A stretch of 43,153 nucleotides of DNA from Geitlerinema sp. PCC 9228. Its GTDB lineage: Bacteria; Cyanobacteriota; Cyanobacteriia; Cyanobacteriales; PCC-9228. Shown in pieces: positions 1-8,650 of the stretch. How positions within the stretch are numbered: position 1 is the stretch's first letter; each line of letters opens with the position of its first letter. The stretch spans positions 1 to 43,153 of the forward strand of contig NZ_LNDC01000048.1 of the NCBI RefSeq assembly GCF_001870905.1, written 5' to 3'. A model generated the notes under the pieces. It ran no database searches. It saw only the letters and a program-made list of their open reading frames with translations, and was not told the origin of the DNA. The position numbers were made by a program, and so were the translations under genes.

Positions 1-15
1 TAAATAAGTAGATCG

Positions 16-40
16 GTAGGGTGGGCATTGCCCACCCTAC
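16..40. repeat. Perfect 12-bp palindrome
   Basis: The arms GTAGGGTGGGCA (16-27) and TGCCCACCCTAC (29-40) are perfect reverse complements around one base. It lies just beyond the 3' end of the minus-strand UbiB gene. No T-run follows on either strand, so it is more likely a small dispersed cyanobacterial palindrome than a proven terminator. A similar GTAGGG...CCCTAC hairpin occurs at 41819-41846. Confidence 0.6.
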
Positions 41-140
41 AGAATTTGTTATTAAAATAATAGGAAGCATACCAGCAATAACAAGAAAATTTGGTATGGG
101 CATTTTCCATGCGATAAAATTCTTTTTTTCTATATTCGTA

Positions 141-1820
141 TTATTTTTCTACCATTTTATCCATTCGTTCTCGCATAGCCAATGTACTCAAATTTCGTAT
201 TAAAATAACAGTAAAAACACCAGCAATAACAAAGGCAAAAATTGCCCAAGATGGCAAGGATTGCATGGTTAAAAAGGCACCGACCAAAAAGGTAAAGCCA
301 GCAATACCAGTATAAATTAAACTTTTGATGGCTAAGTTGAGGCGTTTTAAAGCGCGATCGCTTTCAATGGAACGTACTTGCAATTCCCATTCTCCCTGCT
401 GAATGCGTTGATCCAAATGCTGGAATATAATTTCGGCTTTGCTGGGTTGGTTGAAGCGAGACCGAACAAAATCTCTGGTTTGGATAGCAACTTCCCGTAC
501 CAAATTGCTGCCGGTTTTTCCAGTGTTGGGAATTCCCGTTAAACTTTTAATAAATGGTTTGGCTGCAGCGACCAAATTGTATTTCGGATCCAGCGATCGC
601 GCAATGCCATCCAACGTAGTTAACGCTTTTAAAATATACGTCATCTCCGGTGGCAGGCGGAAAGGCTGCTTTTCAAACATGACATACAATTCCTGTTTAA
701 TTTCCCCAAAAGCTTGAAAATCCACCGGTTTTTCCGTAAATTTATCCAACAAAAACGCCACCAATCGCCGTACCGGTTTCATATCCCCCATGGGTTCCAA
801 CAATCCCATCGCCACCAACGTATCCACCACTTCGTTGGTATCTTTCCGCAAAACCGCAAACAGGGTTCGCAGCATTTCCTGTTTGTTGAGGGGATTCACC
901 TCAATTAACATGCCAAAATCGTAGAAAATAATGCTACCGGTTTCGGGATGGATGGCTAAATTTCCCGGATGGGGGTCCGCTTGGAAAAAACCATCCACCA
1001 AAAGCTGTTTTAGATAGCAGCTAATGCCAATTTGATTGATTTTGGCTGGGTCTAACCCGCAGTCTTCTATAGTTTTGCGGTCGTCTACTTTGATGCCGGG
1101 GATATATTCCACCGTGAGAACTTTAGTGGTAGTATAGCGCCAGTATACTCTGGGAACGATGACCCCTTCGTAGTCGCGGAAATTCTCGGCAAAGCGTTCT
1201 TCGTTTCTACCTTCTTGAATATAATCGATTTCTTGGTAGAGAATGTTAAAAAATTCGTTGTAAATGCCTTCTAGATTGTACTGTCGGGTCCATCGCAGGT
1301 AGCGGTGGCAAAAACGTACCAATTTCCCCAAGGCTTGAAAATCTAGTTGAAACAAACGTTCCAAGCCGGGTCGCTGAACTTTGACCACCACATCTTCGCC
1401 GGTGTGTAGTTTGGCTTTGTGAACTTGACCCAAACTGGCGGCAGCGATGGGAAAATGGTCGAATTCGCGGTATAAAGAGTAAATGGAACTGCCTAATTCC
1501 GTTTCTACCAACGCGATCGCTTCTTCGGCGGGAAAAGGAGGAACCTTATCCTGCAATCCCCCCAACGCTTCCACATACTCCCGTGGCAGCAAATCGGCGC
1601 GGGTAGATAAAGCCTGTCCGATTTTAATAAAAGTAGGTCCCAAATCCAGCAGCTTTTGCACCAGCCACTGCGATCGCTGTTTTTTGCGCGCTACTGAATT
1701 TCTTCCCAGTTTGCTATCCGACCACAGGAAAAACAGAAACTTGGCGGCAGCCGAGAAAATTTCCGCTTGGCGCGCCAGAGGAGCGTATTTCGTTTTTTGC
1801 CAGTGTAGAGGCTTCACCAC
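141..1820 (-). CDS. UbiB/AarF/ABC1-family atypical protein kinase
   Basis: This 559-residue protein belongs to the UbiB/ABC1 (AarF) atypical kinase family, whose members act in quinone, prenyl-lipid or membrane-lipid homeostasis, usually at membranes. The diagnostic KIGQ motif is at about residues 66-69 and is followed by the STRADLLPREYV segment. An alanine-rich nucleotide loop (AAASLGQVHKAKL, about 125), a VVVKVQRPG lysine strand, a DPHPGNL catalytic loop and an FYDFGM metal motif follow. Two hydrophobic segments near the C-terminus (about 505-550) look like membrane anchors. The start is GTG; the only nearby upstream ATG is out of frame. It lies 82 bp downstream of the histidine kinase on the same strand and could be cotranscribed. 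Cyanobacteria carry several paralogues, so no specific substrate can be given. Confidence 0.93.
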   Translation of the reverse strand: MVKPLHWQKTKYAPLARQAEIFSAAAKFLFFLWSDSKLGRNSVARKKQRSQWLVQKLLDLGPTFIKIGQALSTRADLLPREYVEALGGLQDKVPPFPAEEAIALVETELGSSIYSLYREFDHFPIAAASLGQVHKAKLHTGEDVVVKVQRPGLERLFQLDFQALGKLVRFCHRYLRWTRQYNLEGIYNEFFNILYQEIDYIQEGRNEERFAENFRDYEGVIVPRVYWRYTTTKVLTVEYIPGIKVDDRKTIEDCGLDPAKINQIGISCYLKQLLVDGFFQADPHPGNLAIHPETGSIIFYDFGMLIEVNPLNKQEMLRTLFAVLRKDTNEVVDTLVAMGLLEPMGDMKPVRRLVAFLLDKFTEKPVDFQAFGEIKQELYVMFEKQPFRLPPEMTYILKALTTLDGIARSLDPKYNLVAAAKPFIKSLTGIPNTGKTGSNLVREVAIQTRDFVRSRFNQPSKAEIIFQHLDQRIQQGEWELQVRSIESDRALKRLNLAIKSLIYTGIAGFTFLVGAFLTMQSLPSWAIFAFVIAGVFTVILIRNLSTLAMRERMDKMVEK

Positions 1821-1902
1821 GAGATATCTGCGTACATGTTAACCAATCTACCACTCTACACTGTACAAACTTTGGAAGCTAGAGACATCCATCCAATTGG
1901 CT

Positions 1903-3969
1903 TTAGCGTTTTTCTCGTAACTGCGGTAAAGTCACCGTAAAACAAGTTTGCCACTGTTCGCTTTGGTCTTGGCAAGGGGAACTGCTAACAGTAATGCTGC
2001 CATCGAGATGTTCGACCAAGCATTTTACCAGAGTCAACCCCAACCCCGTTCCGGCAACGGCTTGCTGGGTTACTCCCTGACCGCGGCGGAATTTCTCAAA
2101 AATATGCGGTAAATCTTCTTCCGCAATCCCATCGCCGTAGTTGGTCACCTGCAAAACCACCTGTTCGGTACCGTCTTGCATCTGGGAACTCACTTTAAGT
2201 TCGGCAGTGGTGTTTTTATCGGAATATTTACCGGCGTTGACCAACAATTCGCTGAGAATGCGCTGGAAATTTTCTGCTTCCGTATGCAAATAAAGGGGAT
2301 TTGGCGAGATGGCTACATCTAAGTTCAAGCCTTTTTGCTGCCACTTTTGCTGGAACTCCGCTGCTTCTTCTTGCAAAGTACTAGCTAGATCCACCCACTG
2401 CAAATTTTGCAGTTCTACTTGTTGGGATTCGTACCGTTGCAGGGTCAAGACATCGTTGACCAATTTGGACTCTTGGTGGCACTGTTTTTCTAAAATATCC
2501 AGATACAAGGCTTGCCGTTCTGGTGGTAGGTTGGGTTGGCGTAGCATACGAATCGCCAGTTGCATGCTGGTCAGCGGCGTTTTCAGTTCGTGAGACATGG
2601 TGTCTACGAACTCGTCTTTCAGTTGATTGAGGCGTCGCAGTTGGTCTACTTGCTTGCGAGTTTGTTCGTACAGTTTGGCTTGTACTTCCAAGCTGCGCTG
2701 CAATTGCGCTGTGCGTTTTTCCACCAAAGCTTGTACGGAAGTGAGGGTTTGATTGTGAATAATGGCGGTACTCAACTGCGCGGCAATGAGTTGCAGGAAA
2801 TCCAATTCATCGGTTCGCCAACCTCTGGGTTCGGCATGTTGTAGCGCCATGAAGCCTAAAACCGAGGGATGTTTGCGGTTGTCTTCGTTTTGCGCTCCCA
2901 CCAAGGGAACCAATGCCAAAGCCGGAAACTCGTGAGGATTGAAAATGGGAGCGATGCGGCGCTGGGGATGGTTGCGTAAAATGGGACGTTGGTCGGCGAT
3001 CGCTAAAACTTCTGGTGCTTGGCGATACGCTTGCTGGCACCAGTAACAATCGGAAGCGGTAAAGCTGGTATCCACCCAAGTTCGATCTTTTTGGCGGCTG
3101 GATTGCGAACCAACCACGGTGGCTTTGCTTTGCGGCATGGATGGTTGTGGCGCTTCTACCGTTGGGAAAGCTGGATCTTGAATGCCAGCAGCTTCCGAAC
3201 CGTGGCGAACTGTCGATAGCTGCGGGGTCGTATATTTGAGCAGCAAGACCTCTCCCTGCTCCATCTGCAAAACTTTGAGGACGCCTTCTATAGCCAGCTG
3301 GAAAATATCTTCTAGTTGCCAAGAGTTATGCACGGCTTTGGTCAGATCGGCAATAATCGATTGATATTGGGTAGTTATCGTTGTCTGCCGCTGCACTTGC
3401 ATCTGGAAAATGGCAATGGCGATGCGATCGGCGGCCATTTTCAGCGAATCAATTTCCTCGTCTTTCCAGGAATATGGTTGAAACTTCATAAGGACCACCA
3501 CCCCGTTTTCCTGCCCTTGAAATTGAGTTTTGGTTGCTAAAATCCCCCTAGGAAAAGATTGACCTGTCTTGGCAAATTTCTCCTGGTACTGCTGCTGCAA
3601 CTGTTGCAAGTCGCATACCACCAAAGGATCTTCCTGCATGGGGGTTTGCCAAGTTGTTAGATCGGGAAAATCCGACTCATCAACTGGTGAGGAAGTATAG
3701 GTATATATTGGTTGAATTTCCCGTTCGCTATCGGCAGCACCTAAGGTACTTGCCTTCCAATTTGATTTAGATGCCACACCAAGTAAACATATATCCGCCC
3801 CAAACCACTTCCCCACGATTTCCGTGATGGCGGGTAGCAAGGAACCTGCATCGAGTGAATGCACGATTGTCGAACAAATCCGTTGGTAGAGCAGGTTCGC
3901 ATCTGATGGTTGCTGCTCCTGTGGGGAGTGAATCATAAAAGATGACATCCCAAACAGAGACTCTATCAT
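1903..3969 (-). CDS. GAF-domain sensor histidine kinase
   Basis: This is a cytoplasmic two-component sensor kinase with no transmembrane segment. Measured from a possible TTG at 4035, an N-terminal GAF-like region spans about residues 45-215 and a second about 225-425. A Gln-rich coiled-coil linker (about 425-470) leads to the HisKA box DEFVDTMSHELKTP, with phospho-acceptor His near 482. The ATPase domain has its N box (NAGKYSD) near 600, a G1 box (GDGI) near 634 and a G2 box (GTGLGL) near 662. The start is uncertain: the first in-frame ATG (3969) is used here, and ATGs at 3948 and 3936 are also possible. None has a good ribosome-binding site. No response regulator is adjacent, so its partner and signal are unknown. 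The second GAF-like region has a CYWCQQ pair of cysteines, which could bind a ligand; that is only a guess. Confidence 0.9.
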   Translation of the reverse strand: MIESLFGMSSFMIHSPQEQQPSDANLLYQRICSTIVHSLDAGSLLPAITEIVGKWFGADICLLGVASKSNWKASTLGAADSEREIQPIYTYTSSPVDESDFPDLTTWQTPMQEDPLVVCDLQQLQQQYQEKFAKTGQSFPRGILATKTQFQGQENGVVVLMKFQPYSWKDEEIDSLKMAADRIAIAIFQMQVQRQTTITTQYQSIIADLTKAVHNSWQLEDIFQLAIEGVLKVLQMEQGEVLLLKYTTPQLSTVRHGSEAAGIQDPAFPTVEAPQPSMPQSKATVVGSQSSRQKDRTWVDTSFTASDCYWCQQAYRQAPEVLAIADQRPILRNHPQRRIAPIFNPHEFPALALVPLVGAQNEDNRKHPSVLGFMALQHAEPRGWRTDELDFLQLIAAQLSTAIIHNQTLTSVQALVEKRTAQLQRSLEVQAKLYEQTRKQVDQLRRLNQLKDEFVDTMSHELKTPLTSMQLAIRMLRQPNLPPERQALYLDILEKQCHQESKLVNDVLTLQRYESQQVELQNLQWVDLASTLQEEAAEFQQKWQQKGLNLDVAISPNPLYLHTEAENFQRILSELLVNAGKYSDKNTTAELKVSSQMQDGTEQVVLQVTNYGDGIAEEDLPHIFEKFRRGQGVTQQAVAGTGLGLTLVKCLVEHLDGSITVSSSPCQDQSEQWQTCFTVTLPQLREKR

Positions 3970-4129
3970 AGCGAATGGGAAAGATACTTGCCACAACCAG
4001 ACAGCCCGAACCTTTCGCCTATTCCAACTTCCCAAGACTTGACAGGAGTCCGGTCTGGGAATTGTTTGAGCTTAAAGTGCCCGCATATACAACCAAACAA
4101 AGAGCTAACCCATACCCGCACCTATGTTC

Positions 4130-4505
4130 GGTGAGACCGATGTCACGGAAAATCTTCGATACGTTTGCAAGCCCTGTCGCTTTAGCGCCGGGAGGAAAAA
4201 CGAACGGCGACTAAAGTCGCCTTCCCCACCAGAAAGAGGTGCAGTTTCCGCTCTTTCGGTGTTCTAGCCGGAATCGCCTACCTGGCACAGCGTTATGTTT
4301 TCCTCGCCGATGTTTTTCGGGCTGGTGGAGCTAACGGCACGGCCTGACCCCTGGTAGGGCGGTTTAACCGTTAACGGCAAAGCTACAAACACCGAAAGCA
4401 TTTGTAGGTGCCATGACCCTAAAAACGTCGCCCCAAAGGGCGAAGGGCCGATCGGCTACCTGAAGCTGGAGGCATGAAGCCCCTGTACTTTAGCCGGGTG
4501 GGCTG
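4130..4505 (+). mobile_element. Degraded IS605/IS1341-type (TnpB) element
   Basis: The segment keeps the look of an IS200/IS605-superfamily element without intact genes. Near its left side are compact hairpins, including GGCGAC-taaa-GTCGCC at 4206-4221. The right side carries a short reading frame resembling a TnpB C-terminus and ends in a subterminal hairpin, AGCCC (4478-4482) with GGGCT (4500-4504), around a CCTGTACTTTAG core typical of cyanobacterial elements of this type. There is no TnpA (Y1 transposase) frame and most of tnpB is missing, so it is an internal-deletion relic. The boundaries are approximate because this family makes no target duplications. Confidence 0.5.
4358..4477 (+). 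pseudogene. tnpB 3' remnant
   Basis: An open frame runs from just after a TAG at 4355-4357 to a TGA at 4475-4477, giving 39 residues. It begins GGLTVNGKAT and ends PIGYLKLEA, with a Cys/His-containing middle (ICRCHDP) and KNVAPKGEGP. This matches the usual tail of cyanobacterial OrfB/TnpB proteins: a GLxV-type start, an RPK-like basic patch and a final LKxEA before the stop. The upstream zinc-ribbon and RuvC parts are absent or interrupted by stops. In functional TnpB elements this part of the gene also encodes the omega (guide) RNA. The assignment rests on recognising the tail motif only. Confidence 0.45.
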
Positions 4506-5149
4506 ACTTGCTTGGTTGGGCAACCGCTGTTTTACGGTTGGCGATCGCTTGGTATTCCGGGGGATGGTTGTTGTCGGTTGTACTTAGTTCCCTATGTAGC
4601 CAGAGCTATGCAATCTGAATTTGGCGATCGCGTCTTTAGCTGCTGCTATCAATGGGGAACTTCCGCAGGCGTGGTTGTCGTCGAGGCCTCCAACGATAAC
4701 TCTTTTAGCTTAGCTTTGGCGAGACGGTTTAAACATCCGTAATTATCCGGAATAAGAGCGGAAAAAAGCAAATTGATTTTGAGGCACATTTCTCCACCCA
4801 CAACCTGCCAGTTATAAGAACAACCCATCCCCATTTGCGATCGCACCCTGGTATGGCGTGATTCTGCCAGTTTCTCCGCAGGTCTTACAACCAGGAGGCT
4901 TGACGATTGCTTTCCCACCGCTATATTGACTTCAACCGATTACGATAACTCAATTTCCAGAACTTGAGTACAAATACGTAAGAAATACTTAATATTTCTC
5001 AAAATTGGGGACACCCCCCAATACAGAGCAACTTGACGGCATGTCCCATATCGGCATAATAAATATAAAATTAACTGCGGTCGTAGCAGGGGCCGCTAAA
5101 TGCCATGAGGTTTTTTTGGGAAATCGCCGTTCATCATTGAGAGGTTTTC
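4506..5149. other. Spacer between the IS relic and comB, no firm gene
   Basis: This 640-bp spacer has no gene I can name. A plus-strand open frame at 4512-4742 (76 codons, TTG start, running in from the IS relic) encodes a plausible but unrecognised peptide and might be the 3' piece of an interrupted gene. The last 200 bp are richer in A and T and probably hold the comB promoter. The sequence TTGAGAGG just before the comB GTG at 5150 is its likely ribosome-binding site. Confidence 0.35.
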
Positions 5150-5908
5150 GTGCAATTATTTGTTTATCATACCCCCGAACTTACCCCCACCGAACCCGTT
5201 CCCAACTGCGCCGTTGCGGTGGACGTTTTGCGCGCCACCACCACCATGACAACGGCTTTGTCAGCTGGTGCCAAGTCCGTACAGGCTTTTTCCGATATCA
5301 AGCTACTCATGGAAACGAGCGAGTCCGTTCCCGCCAACCAACGGCTGCGCGCTGGCGAACGCGGTGGCAAGCAAGTTTCTGATTGCGAGATGGGAAATTC
5401 TCCCCTCGATTGTACGCCGGAAAAGGTGAGCGGACGGAAAATTTTTCTGAGTACCACCAACGGTACCCGTGCTTTACAAAAAATCAAAGCTGCTCCGGTG
5501 GCTGTGGCTGCGGCTTTGGTTAACCGGCAAGTGGTGGTGGACTATCTGGTGCAAAAACAACCGGAAACTTTGTGGATTGTCGGTTCTGGCTGGGAAGGCA
5601 GCTATTCCCTAGAAGATACGGTTTGTGCCGGTGCAATTATTGATGGTTGGCTGCAGACGACCCAAGCCACCCTCGCCGATGTGGCTGGCAACGACGAAGC
5701 GATCGCGGCGCACACGTTATATTTTCAATGGCAAAACCAACTCCTGCGTCTGATGGAGCTTTCCAGCCACGGCCGGCGCTTGTTGGGATTGGAACGCCAC
5801 GAAGATCTAAAATATTGCGCTCAATTAGATATTTTGGACGTACTGCCTTTACAAACCAGTTCGGTAGAGGAAAGCAATCCCATTTTTGCCAGCGCCGCCA
5901 ATCTCTAA
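5150..5908 (+). CDS. comB: 2-phosphosulfolactate phosphatase family protein (ComB)
   Basis: This 252-residue protein matches the ComB family, Mg-dependent phosphatases that convert 2-phospho-3-sulfolactate to sulfolactate in methanogen coenzyme M synthesis. Cyanobacteria keep ComB homologues without making coenzyme M, so the true substrate here is unknown. Family landmarks are an early [13 protein letters not shown] segment (about residues 24-36), an ERGG turn near 65, the GNSPL stretch near 83, the STTNGTRAL loop near 100 and the [12 protein letters not shown] helix near 158. The start is GTG with GAGAGG 6-12 bp upstream. The gene converges on the next one with only 15 bp between them. Confidence 0.9.
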   Translation: MQLFVYHTPELTPTEPVPNCAVAVDVLRATTTMTTALSAGAKSVQAFSDIKLLMETSESVPANQRLRAGERGGKQVSDCEMGNSPLDCTPEKVSGRKIFLSTTNGTRALQKIKAAPVAVAAALVNRQVVVDYLVQKQPETLWIVGSGWEGSYSLEDTVCAGAIIDGWLQTTQATLADVAGNDEAIAAHTLYFQWQNQLLRLMELSSHGRRLLGLERHEDLKYCAQLDILDVLPLQTSSVEESNPIFASAANL

Positions 5909-5923
5909 TTTGGTACTAGCGAG

Positions 5924-6589
5924 TTACAACGCGATCGCCTGCTTGCGGATAAACTGGCTGATACCAACGCTTTCCGGTGCGCTAACGGTCAGCTGTGCCA
6001 TCGGGCAACGATAGGTTAGTTTTCCCCGAGACAAAGGCAAGGTCGCCAAAGGACTTTCCTCGGGAATTTCTAACCTACTGCCTGTCCCCCCCATCCAACC
6101 GCGCATGCGAATGGCAAACCGCAATAAAGCTGGTTCTAAAATACTATACCCATATAACTGCGCTCGCAGGGGCAAATATCCCAACGACCGCCGGTACTCA
6201 AGACGCAACAGGGTTGTTCCTTCCTGGCGAACGGTCACTTGGGAGGGATTTCCCTTTTCCCACGTAAATTCTGCCATTTCTTTGGGCAATCCCCAAATTT
6301 CTCGACCCCCCGCTACCGAGTCGGGATGGTCCACATAAATATAAGAAATCCAACCACCTGCTTTGCCGCCATGGCGAACCAAACTGGGGGCGACAATCAG
6401 TTCGCTGTAGGATAAAGCAGAACCCGCTTCGTATTTGGCCAGGTAAACGCTGGCTAGGGTTTTTCCCGGCAAGATTTCTACAATTTGGCATTCAGACGGT
6501 AGCAGCGATCGCACCGCCGCCGAATCGATCCAATGGAGGGTGCCGACAACAAAGCCTTTGAGAGTCCAGGGAGACTTAGGATATGCCAT
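5924..6589 (-). CDS. Acetoacetate decarboxylase-like protein
   Basis: This 221-residue protein resembles the acetoacetate decarboxylase (ADC) superfamily. The diagnostic region is the YSELIVAP strand, then GGWISYIYVD, then GGREIWGLPKEMAEF near residues 93-107. In Clostridium Adc the catalytic Schiff-base lysine sits in a YPKK motif. Here the first lysine is kept (LPK) but the second, which tunes the pKa, is replaced by Glu. True acetoacetate decarboxylation is therefore doubtful, and a related decarboxylase, aldolase or lipid-binding role is possible. It lies 53 bp downstream of the LpxB-like gene on the same strand and may share its transcript. Confidence 0.75.
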   Translation of the reverse strand: MAYPKSPWTLKGFVVGTLHWIDSAAVRSLLPSECQIVEILPGKTLASVYLAKYEAGSALSYSELIVAPSLVRHGGKAGGWISYIYVDHPDSVAGGREIWGLPKEMAEFTWEKGNPSQVTVRQEGTTLLRLEYRRSLGYLPLRAQLYGYSILEPALLRFAIRMRGWMGGTGSRLEIPEESPLATLPLSRGKLTYRCPMAQLTVSAPESVGISQFIRKQAIAL

Positions 6590-6642
6590 ATTGACGGAAC
6601 CTTTTTTTGCAAATGTTTGTATGGGCTATTGTAGCTGTTTGG

Positions 6643-7932
6643 TTATGTTGTTGGCGCGACCACCAAATGTTCCATCAAATAGCTAGCAATGCGATCGCTG
6701 GCACCAGGGGTTCCCATACGACGGCGACCATTATCGGCAATAGCTTGCAACCAATCCGGGTCTTGCAGCAACTCCACCACCAGAGACACCACTTGGCTGG
6801 GTTGTTCGATGAAAAATAAAGATTCTCCCAACAGGCGTTTTTGTGCTTCGGCAAAGGCAGGGGTAAACTGTGGTCCTTTCCCGGGAATAGTAATGGCGGG
6901 TTTTCCCAGTCCCACAAACTGTTCGGTGGCGGTTCCTGCCATGGCAATAGCAATATCTGCCAGCCACAAACATTCCTGGTAGGCATCTGGGGTTAAAACT
7001 AAGGTAGCTTTCTGTTGGGTGTAGACCCATTTGGTTTTGGGTTCTAAGGGAGAAGGAATTTTCGCCTCGGGAGTTTCCGTCCAACCAAAATTATCTAAAA
7101 TTTCCCGAAAACCGTCGCTACTGACACCAGGCGCAATGGGGGCTACAAACAGAATCGGTCGTTCGTCCCAAGCACTTTGCAAACAGGTAACGGCTTGGAG
7201 AATGGTATTCCAGTTGTTTTGCGCTTCCGCAGGACGCGAACCCGGCAGCAAGGCTAAGGTCAGCGATCGCTGTTTTTCGATTTCTTCGATTTCTTCGGCG
7301 GTTTTGGGAAGCAGTTGGGTGGGTTGTAAATTGTCCATCATGGGATTGCCGAGATTTAAGGCAGGTACCCCATGTTTTTGTAAGATTTCCGTGGTCAGAC
7401 CATCCCGGGGAAAAACACCGCGACAACGACGCCGTTTCATGAGAAATCGTTCCCAAGGTAAATATACCGAACCGGTCCATTTGGCCAAGCGATCGCTTCC
7501 CCACTGTTTTCGCTGCAGCCAACCGGATTCGTCGCGCAGGTAGTATTCCGATTTTGCCGTACCCACAAAAACATAGGGAACGCCGCTCAACCAAGCAAAC
7601 AGCAACGGTAAAATATCACCAACGGCCAAAACCACACCATCGGGACGAACCCAGCGGCGCATGGCACGAAATTGCTGCCAGGTCAGTTTCAGCAAACCGC
7701 TGCGGATGTCTCGCCAGAACTGTTTGCTGTCCATGTAAACAAAGCCTCCCGATGGCATGGACTGCACCGGACCCACAATGGAAACATCCGACAGTTGGGA
7801 ATAGGCTTGTCCTTCGCCTACCATTGGCAAAGCGCCAATTTCCGGACAGCGAGGGTGTTGTTGCAGTTGCTGTAAGATCCGAACGGCGATCGCGTCTTCT
7901 CCGTGACCGTTGCTCAGGCAAAGTAGTTTCAA
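6643..7932 (-). CDS. Lipid-A-disaccharide synthase-related glycosyltransferase
   Basis: This 429-residue protein fits the cyanobacterial family related to lipid-A-disaccharide synthase (TIGR03492 type), a GT-B fold. The N-terminus has the LSNGHGEDAIAVRILQQL loop that holds the nucleotide-sugar-facing Asn/Gly/His/Glu. Central features are DGVVLAVGDILPLLFAW and the PRDGLTTEIL strand. The C-terminal domain has LLPGSRPAEA and AGTATEQFVGLGKPAITIPGKGPQ-type sugar-nucleotide motifs. It differs from canonical LpxB and is longer, so the acceptor is not known; a role in an outer-membrane glycolipid is inferred. The start is ATG. The ssrA gene lies divergently about 210 bp upstream. Confidence 0.85.
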   Translation of the reverse strand: MKLLCLSNGHGEDAIAVRILQQLQQHPRCPEIGALPMVGEGQAYSQLSDVSIVGPVQSMPSGGFVYMDSKQFWRDIRSGLLKLTWQQFRAMRRWVRPDGVVLAVGDILPLLFAWLSGVPYVFVGTAKSEYYLRDESGWLQRKQWGSDRLAKWTGSVYLPWERFLMKRRRCRGVFPRDGLTTEILQKHGVPALNLGNPMMDNLQPTQLLPKTAEEIEEIEKQRSLTLALLPGSRPAEAQNNWNTILQAVTCLQSAWDERPILFVAPIAPGVSSDGFREILDNFGWTETPEAKIPSPLEPKTKWVYTQQKATLVLTPDAYQECLWLADIAIAMAGTATEQFVGLGKPAITIPGKGPQFTPAFAEAQKRLLGESLFFIEQPSQVVSLVVELLQDPDWLQAIADNGRRRMGTPGASDRIASYLMEHLVVAPTT

Positions 7933-8144
7933 GGTTCGCTGAATTTAGCCATGATAGAGATGCTTTCGTTTCTATCCAAGCAGGTTCTAACGCTTTCGGC
8001 AAGACCGAACTCAAATTTTTCGGCATTTTCGCCACCAAAAACGTCCAATTCCGGGGATTGATGCGATCGCAAACTGGAAAATTTGGTTATAATGAAATTG
8101 AAAACAACGAACGGGGAACGATGCCGCACGCTGCCTAGCCACAT

Positions 8145-8529
8145 GGGGCCGTAATGGTTTCGACAGGCAGGCAAAAGCCACTTCGTGATGCAGGCCGAGA
8201 GCGAACCTCCTCTCGTAAATCAAAGGTTCATAAAATGTAAGTGCGAACAACATCGTTCCTTTCGCTCGCAAGGCAGCCACTGTTGCCTAAAACCTAGATA
8301 CAGGTGCGAGCACTCGTAGTCTGACTCCGTTAAGGGCTACGGGTAAAACCCAACGGATGCGCTAGCTAACGGTCTCTGGTCTGTTAGCTAGCAAAGAAAC
8401 TAAACCAGAGATCCCAGCCATGCCGGGATAAAGGATGGCTCCCGCCCTGAGGGTCAGAAGGGCTAAGCCTGTGAAGGAGCGAAGGGTTAATAACCTGTCT
8501 GGACAGCAGTTCGATTCTGCTCGGCTCCA
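8145..8529 (+). ncRNA. ssrA: tmRNA (transfer-messenger RNA), one-piece
   Basis: The 5' end GGGGCC and the 3' end GGCTCC (8523-8528) form the acceptor stem, with one G-U pair. The 3' TTCGATTC arm is tRNA-like. The tag frame starts at the resume codon GCG (8243-8245) and ends TAA (8288-8290), encoding ANNIVPFARKAATVA, a slightly diverged form of the cyanobacterial tag. Several pseudoknot-forming segments follow the tag, including a GCTAGCTAAC/GTTAGCTAGC pair. The CCA end is not encoded, as AC is followed by TT. With SmpB, encoded elsewhere, it would rescue stalled ribosomes and tag peptides for proteolysis. Confidence 0.97.
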
Positions 8530-8540
8530 CTTCTCCACAA

Positions 8541-8592
8541 AAAGCGATCGCGCTTCCCTTGCTACAAGAGGTGCGATCGCTTTATTTTATGG
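8541..8592 (+). terminator. ssrA terminator built from two HIP1 octamers
   Basis: AAAGCGATCGC (8541-8551) pairs perfectly with GCGATCGCTTT (8573-8583) across a 21-nt loop, followed by a T-rich stretch (TTTATTTTAT). It sits 12 bp after the tmRNA 3' end. Both arms contain the HIP1 octamer GCGATCGC. Confidence 0.75.
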
Positions 8593-8650
8593 TTTTTGAT
8601 GGTTCGTAGGGGACAAATGGGGGTTGACCCCATTTGCAAATGCGACAACT

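Noticed and set aside
21-203. 60-codon plus-strand frame at the window start
   Set aside because: It begins inside a palindrome, overlaps the 3' end of the UbiB gene, and its Phe/Ile-rich translation is what AT-rich spacer gives.
2807-3322. 171-codon minus-strand frame inside the histidine kinase
   Set aside because: It is a shifted frame of the same gene; the kinase frame has clear GAF, HisKA and HATPase motifs.
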